Part shown: in pieces, positions 57,435-64,000 of the stretch
How the letters are laid out: the number at the start of each line of letters is the position of its first letter
How positions within the stretch are numbered: position 1 is the first letter of the stretch
Source: Nitrosomonas sp. Is79A3
GTDB taxonomy: Bacteria; Pseudomonadota; Gammaproteobacteria; Burkholderiales; Nitrosomonadaceae
DNA: 64,000 nt
Direction: 5' to 3'
NCBI RefSeq assembly: GCF_000219585.1
Contig: NC_015731.1
Span: 558,001 to 622,000, forward strand
The notes under the pieces: generated by a model
What the model saw: the letters and a program-made list of their open reading frames with translations, nothing else
What the model was told of the DNA's origin: nothing
Databases searched by the model: none
Position numbers and translations under genes: made by a program

Positions 57435-58511
57435 CTATACCAAAACAATCCTTTCTACTCGTGGTGCTAATGCACAAAGTAGTTCATAGCTGGTTGTTTC
57501 AGCGCTTTGAGCTACTTCATCAACAGGTATTTCTTTACCCCAGAGAACAACCGGACTATTAAGCCCCGCGTTCTCAATGCCGGTCAAGTCTACAGCCAGC
57601 ATGTCCATCGATACACGACCCAATAACCGGCTGCGTTGATTGTTCACCAATACCGGTGTATTTGTTGGCGCGTGACGTGGATACCCATCTGCATAGCCGC
57701 ATGCAACGATACCGATGCGCATCGGATGATCGGCCTGGAAAAGACCGTGATAACCGACTCTATTCCCGGTTTTTAATTCATGTATCGCAATAATTCTACT
57801 TGACAGTGTCATAGCCGGTTGCAGATCGAGCTCTAATGCCGTTTTGTCCGGAAATGGCGAAGCACCGTACAACATGATACCGGGCCGCACCCAGTCGGTA
57901 TGGGTTTGGGGGTAGCGGATGATCGCTGCTGAGTTTGCGAGTGAACGCGGATAACCGCACCCTTTAGTAACTGCCTGAAAGCTTTCCAACTGCTGCATCA
58001 CATTTTCTTCCTCCGCAGGATCATCAGCGCAGGCAAAATGTGTCATCAATGTGATTCGTTTCGCACGCTGATTCTCGGTTAGTTTTCTGATTGTCTGTGG
58101 AAATTGTTCAAGCGCTAATCCCAAACGATTCATGCCGGTATTGATTTTTATGAATAAATCTAGATCGTGATACTTAGAGTCAGACAACATAGCAATTTGT
58201 TCAGTATGGTGAATAACAGCACTGAGTTGGTACTGTTCAAATAGTGCTAATTCTTCTATTGAGAAGAAGCCCTCCAGAAGTAGGATAGGCTGTTGATAGC
58301 CAGCATTGCGTAAACATATTGCGGCATCTAATTCGAGGAGTGCAAACCCATCAACATCTTTTAGTGCGCTGGCAGTGTGGAGTAATCCATGGCCATAGGC
58401 ATTCGCCTTAAGGATTGCCATGATGCGTGCGTGTGGAGCATAGTGACGCACTATAGTCAGGTTATGTGTTAGTGCAGAAAGATCAATAAAAGCTTGGGTA
58501 GGGCGTGGCAT
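57435..58511 (-). CDS. alr: Alanine racemase
   Basis: 358 residues. PLP Lys35 is in MAILKANAYGHG and the second catalytic residue is Tyr in CGYADGYPRHAP. It makes D-alanine for peptidoglycan. It is convergent with ppiC and divergent from lplT, an arrangement known in betaproteobacteria (lplT-alr). Confidence 0.95.
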   Translation of the reverse strand: MPRPTQAFIDLSALTHNLTIVRHYAPHARIMAILKANAYGHGLLHTASALKDVDGFALLELDAAICLRNAGYQQPILLLEGFFSIEELALFEQYQLSAVIHHTEQIAMLSDSKYHDLDLFIKINTGMNRLGLALEQFPQTIRKLTENQRAKRITLMTHFACADDPAEEENVMQQLESFQAVTKGCGYPRSLANSAAIIRYPQTHTDWVRPGIMLYGASPFPDKTALELDLQPAMTLSSRIIAIHELKTGNRVGYHGLFQADHPMRIGIVACGYADGYPRHAPTNTPVLVNNQRSRLLGRVSMDMLAVDLTGIENAGLNSPVVLWGKEIPVDEVAQSAETTSYELLCALAPRVERIVLV

Positions 58512-58773
58512 TAATTTATGTTCGGAGTAAGCAGATGCGAGTATGATTCGCAGGTTTTTTATAATAATCTAAATTCAGTGTACTGATTCAATTTTCATGT
58601 GGTTTTTGTGTAGAGATACTTTAATTCTCTAGTTGGCATGATATGCTAATCTTGCGTTCTAAATCGAATTATCGATTAATGGAAACAACAGTCAGTGTTT
58701 TTGCTGATGTGGCTAAGAAAAAGAATTATTTTGTAACTAATTGCTGTTAAATATAAACTTACGGGGAGTTGGA

Positions 58774-60048
58774 TTGGAACGCGGTTTTTACACTATTATG
58801 GCGGCGCAATTTTTCTCTTCTTTGGCAGATAATGCGTTGCTGGTTGTTGCCATTGCTTTATTGATTGACTTGCATGCACCCGCCTATTTAACACCTATGC
58901 TGAAGTTTGTTTTTGTGTTGTTCTACGTCATTCTAGCTCCTTTTGTCGGTGCATTTGCAGATTCTATGCCAAAAGGACGTGTCATGTTTATTAGCAATAC
59001 CATTAAAATCCTAGGCTGCGGATTATTATTTATCGCCGCGCATCAATATTTCGCTATGGCTGCCTATGCGGTTGTAGGTTTAGGCGCAGCAGCTTATTCT
59101 CCAGCAAAATATGGCATCTTGACGGAATTATTGCCGCCGGAAAAACTGGTGATCGCGAATGGATGGATTGAAGGATTAACGGTAGCATCCATCGTATTAG
59201 GTACTGTAATGGGCGGTATTCTGATTACGCCGGCAGTTGCAAGTGTATTGATGGAATTTAACTTTCCTATTATTGACACGGGAATTGATAGCGCATTGGA
59301 AAGCAGTATTCTTTTGATAGCCATAATTTATGCCATTGCAGCGTTATTTAATCTGTACATTCCAAATACAGGTGTTGATCACCGTATTCCGAAGAAGAAT
59401 CCATTTTATCTGATTCATGAGTTTACCCATTGTATAAAGCTGCTATGGACAGACAAGCTCGGGCAAATATCGCTTGCAGTGACAACGTTGTTCTGGGGAG
59501 CGGGTGCAACGCTACAGTTTATTGTATTGAAATGGGCGGAAGTGGCGCTGGACTACCCCCTCAACCAAGCCGCGCAACTTCAGGGTGTGGTTGCAGTGGG
59601 AATAGCTATTGGCGCAATTATGGCGGCTCGATGGATTTCTTTGAGACATTCAGTAAAAGTGATTCCACTGGGTATTGCGATGGGTATAGTTGTGATGGCC
59701 ATGATTTTAGTTAAAGATTTGTGGATCGCAATTGTTTTGTTGATGTTGATTGGCGGATTAGCCGGATTCTTCGTTGTGCCAATGAATGCTTTGTTACAAC
59801 ACCGCGGACATATTTTGATGGGCGCCGGACATTCCATCGCAGTACAGAATTTTAATGAGAATTTAAGTATTCTCACGATGCTGTCACTGTATGCTGTTCT
59901 GATATTACTGGAAGTGCATATCTATACTGTTATCGTTGCTTTTGGTTTATTTGTATCGGTTATGATGGCGTTGATCAGAAAATGGCATTTGCTCAATCAA
60001 AGTAAAGAAGATTCACTGCATTTGATTGGTGCAAGGAAGATACATTAA
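58774..60048 (+). CDS. lplT: Lysophospholipid transporter LplT
   Basis: 424 residues from TTG 58774, which has GGGGAG 5 bases upstream; the frame can be opened from TTG 58741, without a ribosome site. It is an MFS protein with about 12 helices (MERGFYTIMAAQFFSSLADNAL ... PAKYGILTELLPPEKLVIANGWIEGL ... GLAGFFVVPMNALLQHRG). LplT flips lysophosphatidylethanolamine into the cytoplasm for re-acylation. The TAA stop is part of a TTAA duplicated by the MITE at 60049. Confidence 0.9.
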   Translation: MERGFYTIMAAQFFSSLADNALLVVAIALLIDLHAPAYLTPMLKFVFVLFYVILAPFVGAFADSMPKGRVMFISNTIKILGCGLLFIAAHQYFAMAAYAVVGLGAAAYSPAKYGILTELLPPEKLVIANGWIEGLTVASIVLGTVMGGILITPAVASVLMEFNFPIIDTGIDSALESSILLIAIIYAIAALFNLYIPNTGVDHRIPKKNPFYLIHEFTHCIKLLWTDKLGQISLAVTTLFWGAGATLQFIVLKWAEVALDYPLNQAAQLQGVVAVGIAIGAIMAARWISLRHSVKVIPLGIAMGIVVMAMILVKDLWIAIVLLMLIGGLAGFFVVPMNALLQHRGHILMGAGHSIAVQNFNENLSILTMLSLYAVLILLEVHIYTVIVAFGLFVSVMMALIRKWHLLNQSKEDSLHLIGARKIH

Positions 60049-60190
60049 GGAAACTCTGAATAACTCATCTTTGTCATTCCGAACACAGTGAGGAATCTTT
60101 GCGAATCAACACTATAGACTTTTCGCTATGCTCGAAATGACAAAATTACCGCTCGTCCTGACCCTGTCGAAGGACTTAATCAGAGCTTCC
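60049..60190. mobile_element. MITE-like element, 142 bp, TTAA duplication
   Basis: Terminal repeats GGAAACTCTGAATAA and complement of TTAATCAGAGCTTCC, two mismatches in 15. Flanked by TTAA at 60045-60048 and 60191-60194. The interior has a GTCATTCCGAACACAGTGAGGA-type repeat tract, common as dispersed repeats. It occupies the gap between lplT and the SNF2 gene. Confidence 0.7.
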
Positions 60191-60312
60191 TTAATTTTTG
60201 AACTTGCCATTACATTAAATAGCGTGATTTCTCAGGTTTAGAAAGACCAGAGTTAAGTATTTCTATTAAATGCGTCAAAACCATACCTTACATAGGTGTT
60301 AGAGATAAGTCT

Positions 60313-63300
60313 ATGTCCGCTTCGATCAAGGAAGAGCGTCATCAACTGCTTGAACGTTATCAACAATGCACTCCAACTGAGCAGGCCGCAGTCAATTTGT
60401 TGGCTGTAGCTTGGGGCGGGCTCAGCAAATCGCAAATCACAACACCATTGCGCAAGATTCTGGGCGCTGGTGAAGCAGACAAAATTAAGCTGGAGCTGCT
60501 GCAGCGCAATGGTCTGATCGAAGTCAATAGATCATTGTGGAGTAGTCACGGTCTAAGGTGTAACAGGCTCATCGTCGAACCGGTAACGCGCAAACTCGTC
60601 GCGAATGGAACTTTCGAACACTATGTCGAACTGGTGCGCCTCGCCGCGCCTTTGCAAGCAGCCTATCAGAAAACCGCCAAAGGCGATTTCCAGTTTCGCA
60701 ACGATGACGAACTGATTCGGGAAGTGCGCATTGGTATTTACCGGGCGGACGAGCTTTACATTGAGCACTTATTCGCAATGCTGGAACGGCTTCAGTATTC
60801 CTACTGGAATGGCCTGCCGCAACGCTGGCCCGAACCTGTGCCGATTTATGCGATGGTTTGCGACAATCCTTTCGAGCGTGAATGGTTCGTGCGCTTGCCT
60901 GCAAAAATCAGAGAACCGGCCCTGCCGTTAATCCTATTGCAGCAGGCGGGGAGTTGGAGGTTAGATGCAGAGGCCTTCGATCTGTTACGCGAAGGGTGTG
61001 AGGGGTCAGCCGCGCCCGAAGATTGGCAACTCTGCATGGCGCTGATCTCGATTTTAAGGGGTGAGACGCAAGCCGCGCAGGCTGCGCTGTCCCGGTGCCA
61101 GATCGGCTACCGGGAGCGTGCCTGCTGGGGATTATTCTTTCTGCTGAAAGGAGATCAAGACAATGCCCTGCAATATTATCGGGAAGGATTGAGCCTATTA
61201 CGCAAGGAGCAAGGCAGGCGTAAGGTATTCTTTCCGGGCATTTTGGGATTTTTCTTTGTGTTGGGTCTGTTTCAGCGCAACCAAACAGGCGATATGGAGG
61301 AGGCCAAGAAACTTCTGGAGATGATTCCAGAAGATCATCCTTTTGGTTCCGTGTTCCATCTGTTGGGGTTCGTTCCGGCGCTGGAACGGAATCAATCCGG
61401 CGCCCTAGCCCAATTGAATGCGCTTCTGGCGCAGGTCTCTCGAACCGGTTTTGTGAGCCCCTGGAATTTCTGGATTGCCTTGTGGCTGCTGCATCAATAT
61501 GAATCGGCTGCACAATTAACCCACTATCTGTTGCAGGCGGAAGCTTATCAGCAACAGGCTGCCGATTGCGGATATGGATGGCTGGCGGCAGAGTTGGCAG
61601 CGCTAATCTCACGGATCGCCCCGAAGCAGACTGGCATGAAAAGCGCGGCCGATGCTTTCGAACGCGCCAAGGATATCAGGCTTCTGGTCAGGCGTAGCCA
61701 GTATCAGGAACCTTGGGAGCGTGCCCTGAACGCCATCAAAAATACCGTGGTGCGTGGTGCGGCTGCGGGTAAGGACGAAACAGCAGAATATCGTCTGGCT
61801 TGGTTGCTGTCACGCGAACGCGCTTATCTGGGCTTTGCGTTGGAAGCGCGGGAACAGAAACGCAATGCCAGTGGTGGCTGGAGTAAAGGTAAGCCACTTT
61901 CGATGAAGAAGCTTTCCGAGATGGCGGAATCGGCGTCCTATTTTTCCGCGCAGGATCGTCGTGTGGCCGCACATATCGCCCCAGACCGCTTCACCGGCGG
62001 CTATTCCTTGCCCAACCGCAGTTGGCTGGCGCTGGCGGGCGCATCCGCCGTGTTCTGGAAGGATAGCGGCGTCGCCGTGGAATTGGTCGCCGCTGAGCCG
62101 GAACTACGAGTCAATAAAAAGGCCAATGGCAAGCAGGTAAAAATAGAATTCTGGCCGCTGTGCGATGAGGAAGAAAGTATAGTGCTGGCCGAAGATGGGC
62201 TGACACGCATCAAGATCGTCGAACTTAAGCCGGAGCACCACCGCCTTGCGCAAATTATTGGCAAGGGAATCGTGGTTCCGGCTTCTGCCCAGGAGCGCAT
62301 CTTGGCCAGCCTAAGCTCGGTATCTACCCTGGTGACTATCCATTCAGACATCGGCGGCGGGGAACTTGCCGCCGCCGAGATAGTTGAGGCGAATGCGCAT
62401 CCCCGTGTGCAACTGATTCCCGAAGGCGAGGGACTGCGTGCCGCCATCCTGATCCGCCCCTTTGGAGACCAGGGTTCTTATTACACCCCCGGTTCCGGCG
62501 GCACCAGCTTGATCGCGGAAATCGGCGGTAAACGCCTGCAAACCCAGCGTGATCTCATGCTTGAGCGGAAACTGGCAAACGAACTCATCGCCCTTTGTCC
62601 CAGTCTCGGCAGTCAAGCACAAGAAGTGATAGCTTTTCAATGGCTGTTGGTTGATGCCGAAAGTAGTCTTGAGTTTTTGCTGGAACTGCAGGAAGCGGGC
62701 GAAAAGGTCCAGATTGAATGGCCGCAAGGCGAGAAACTCAAGCTGTTGGGACAGGCCGGATTGAATCAGTTTAGCATCAAGATCAAGCAGCAGCGTGACT
62801 GGTTCAGCGTCAGCGGCGAGCTCAAACTGGACGACGGACAGGTGTTGAACATGCAGCGCCTGCTGGAATTAACGGAAGGCACCCGGAGCAAATTCATCCG
62901 CCTCGATGAAGGCCGCTTTCTGGCCCTGACTGAAGCGTTCAAGAAGCGTCTGGACGATTTGCGTGCTTATTCAGAAAAACACGGTAAGGATCAGCGCCTC
63001 CATGCGCTGGCGTTGCCGGTCATGGATGAAATTGCCGAAGAAGTGGGCGAGTTCCAAGGCGATTCCGCTTGGCGGGCGCAGTTGGAGCGGCTGCGCCAGG
63101 CAGAACAAGTCCAGCCGAAGCTTCCGTCTACTTTGCAGGCGGAATTGCGAGATTATCAGCGCGCCGGTTTCGAATGGCTGTTCAGGCTGTCAGCCTGGGG
63201 CGTGGGTGCTTGTCTTGCCGATGACATGGGTTTGGGGAAGACTCTGCAAGCCTTGGCCGTGATCCTGAGCCGGGCCGGTGAGGGACCAACCCTGGTGGTT

Positions 63301-64000
63301 GCGCCGACCTCGGTTTGCATGAACTGGCAGAGCGAGATCCAACGTTTCGCGCCGACTCTCAACGTTCAAATCCTGGGTGGGAGTGATCGGCAAGCCCTGA
63401 TCGAAGGTTTGCGTCCGATGGATCTTTTAATTTGCAGTTATGCCTTATTGCAGCAGGAATCTGCCGGCAAGATTCTGGCCGTACCGACCTGGCAAACTAT
63501 TGTGCTGGATGAGGCCCAGCTCATCAAGAACCCGGCGACCAAGCGCTCACAGCAGGCCATGGCCCTGCAAGGCCGGTTCAAGATCATCACCACCGGCACG
63601 CCGGTAGAAAACCATCTGGGCGAGCTTTGGAATCTGTTCCGATTCATCAATCCCGGCCTGCTCGGTTCTCTGGAAAGCTTCAACCGCCGCTTCGCCGGCC
63701 CCATCGAGCGCAATCAGGATCGTGAGGCGCGCCAGCGGCTAAAACGCATGATCCAGCCTTTCATCCTGCGACGAATTAAGACCCAGGTTCTGGACGAACT
63801 GCCACCGCGCACCGACATCGAGCTGCAAGTCGAGCTGAGCGAGCAGGAAGCTGTATTCTACGAGGCCTTGCGCCGCAAGCTGTTGAACGAGCTGAACGAG
63901 ACCCAGGGACCTGAGGAAAACAAACGTTTCAAGGTATTAGCTGCGATCACTAAGCTGCGCCGGGCCTGCTGCAATGTGCAACTGGTAGCGCCGGATCTGG
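60313..64000 (+). CDS. Large SNF2-family helicase (cut at right edge)
   Basis: At least 1229 residues from ATG 60313, with no stop before the window end. The helicase core begins near residue 945: Walker A ADDMGLGKTLQAL (Lys976), DEAQ box LDEAQLIKNP (1066-1069), motif III TGTPVENHLGELWNLF and FNRRFAGPIE. The N-terminal 900 residues are unassigned and contain repeat-like helical parts (ALQYYREGLSLLRKEQG; LLSRERAYLGFALEAREQ). A 60-base sample is about 68 percent GC, well above the window norm. SNF2 ATPases of this size occur in chromatin-like remodelling and defence roles; none can be assigned here. Confidence 0.8.
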   Translation, partial: MSASIKEERHQLLERYQQCTPTEQAAVNLLAVAWGGLSKSQITTPLRKILGAGEADKIKLELLQRNGLIEVNRSLWSSHGLRCNRLIVEPVTRKLVANGTFEHYVELVRLAAPLQAAYQKTAKGDFQFRNDDELIREVRIGIYRADELYIEHLFAMLERLQYSYWNGLPQRWPEPVPIYAMVCDNPFEREWFVRLPAKIREPALPLILLQQAGSWRLDAEAFDLLREGCEGSAAPEDWQLCMALISILRGETQAAQAALSRCQIGYRERACWGLFFLLKGDQDNALQYYREGLSLLRKEQGRRKVFFPGILGFFFVLGLFQRNQTGDMEEAKKLLEMIPEDHPFGSVFHLLGFVPALERNQSGALAQLNALLAQVSRTGFVSPWNFWIALWLLHQYESAAQLTHYLLQAEAYQQQAADCGYGWLAAELAALISRIAPKQTGMKSAADAFERAKDIRLLVRRSQYQEPWERALNAIKNTVVRGAAAGKDETAEYRLAWLLSRERAYLGFALEAREQKRNASGGWSKGKPLSMKKLSEMAESASYFSAQDRRVAAHIAPDRFTGGYSLPNRSWLALAGASAVFWKDSGVAVELVAAEPELRVNKKANGKQVKIEFWPLCDEEESIVLAEDGLTRIKIVELKPEHHRLAQIIGKGIVVPASAQERILASLSSVSTLVTIHSDIGGGELAAAEIVEANAHPRVQLIPEGEGLRAAILIRPFGDQGSYYTPGSGGTSLIAEIGGKRLQTQRDLMLERKLANELIALCPSLGSQAQEVIAFQWLLVDAESSLEFLLELQEAGEKVQIEWPQGEKLKLLGQAGLNQFSIKIKQQRDWFSVSGELKLDDGQVLNMQRLLELTEGTRSKFIRLDEGRFLALTEAFKKRLDDLRAYSEKHGKDQRLHALALPVMDEIAEEVGEFQGDSAWRAQLERLRQAEQVQPKLPSTLQAELRDYQRAGFEWLFRLSAWGVGACLADDMGLGKTLQALAVILSRAGEGPTLVVAPTSVCMNWQSEIQRFAPTLNVQILGGSDRQALIEGLRPMDLLICSYALLQQESAGKILAVPTWQTIVLDEAQLIKNPATKRSQQAMALQGRFKIITTGTPVENHLGELWNLFRFINPGLLGSLESFNRRFAGPIERNQDREARQRLKRMIQPFILRRIKTQVLDELPPRTDIELQVELSEQEAVFYEALRRKLLNELNETQGPEENKRFKVLAAITKLRRACCNVQLVAPDL

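Noticed and set aside
60908..61612. Minus-strand frame of 234 codons inside the SNF2 region
   Set aside because: The plus-strand frame is open from 60313 to the edge and has helicase motifs; the minus frame is Pro/Arg/Ser-rich with no domain.
1..64000. CRISPR array, tRNA or rRNA genes
   Set aside because: No regularly spaced direct repeats, and no tRNA-like GTTCGAATC arms or rRNA stretches were seen. A covariance-model scan was not possible.

Overview
The window looks like chromosome of a Nitrosomonas-type betaproteobacterium (Nitrosomonadaceae). This rests on gene content, not a database search: hopanoid genes (hpnB, hpnM, hpnN and an hpnO-like aminotransferase), a partial PTS (IIA-HPr-EI with no sugar permease), metX-metW, the ribosomal block rpsP-rimM-trmD-rplS, a pyrR-pyrB-pyrC' cluster and several short MITEs. 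Base composition is moderate over most of the window, with an AT-rich island at about 14-16.5 kb and a GC-rich gene from 60.3 kb to the right edge.

Layout. 1-4.6 kb: end of an unidentified gene, then hpnB-hpnM-hpnN (hopanoid synthesis and export to the outer membrane). 4.6-8.4 kb, minus strand: rsmB, a DUF3108 protein, purN and purM. 8.4-13.7 kb: an orphan exported protein with a perfect 18-bp terminator, an hpnO-like aminotransferase with a terminator-like hairpin in its leader, a PerM-type permease, hda and a HAD phosphatase. 13.9-16.5 kb: an AT-rich pair of lipoprotein genes, a patatin lipase and a LecA-like lectin. 16.6-25.7 kb: lysS, a GGDEF protein, PTS genes, metX-metW, a ferritin-like DUF455 protein and a thioesterase. 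25.7-29.6 kb is accessory: a MITE, a BrnT-like toxin-antitoxin pair, a sulfotransferase, a truncated antitoxin with toxin debris, and an unrecognised two-gene unit (cytosolic protein plus four-helix membrane protein).

29.7-41.1 kb is a surface-polysaccharide locus. A tight six-gene minus-strand operon encodes a KdsB-like CMP-sugar synthetase, HpcH/HpaI aldolase, D-2-hydroxyacid dehydrogenase, NAD epimerase, HAD phosphatase and 6-phosphogluconolactonase. Facing it are a GT-B-like transferase, FkbM methyltransferase, GT2 glycosyltransferase, O-antigen ligase and two more methyltransferases. Together these look able to make, activate, transfer, methylate and ligate an acidic 3-deoxy sugar by a non-standard route; this is inference from gene order and family logic.

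41.3-64 kb is mostly housekeeping: DUF2024, an IalB-like protein, an ArsC-like protein, the rpsP-rimM-trmD-rplS operon with its terminator, a GlcF-like Fe-S protein, coq7, yqgE-ruvX-pyrR-pyrB-pyrC', prlC, mlaA, rubredoxin and its reductase, yciB-yciI-ppiC, alr and lplT. A MITE sits exactly on the lplT stop codon, and a very large SNF2 helicase gene runs off the right edge.

Four MITE-like elements were found, 140-142 bp long with three different terminal-repeat sequences. Each is flanked by an exact 4-bp duplication fitting YTAR, and three of the four duplications overlap a stop codon. No tRNA, rRNA or CRISPR array was seen.
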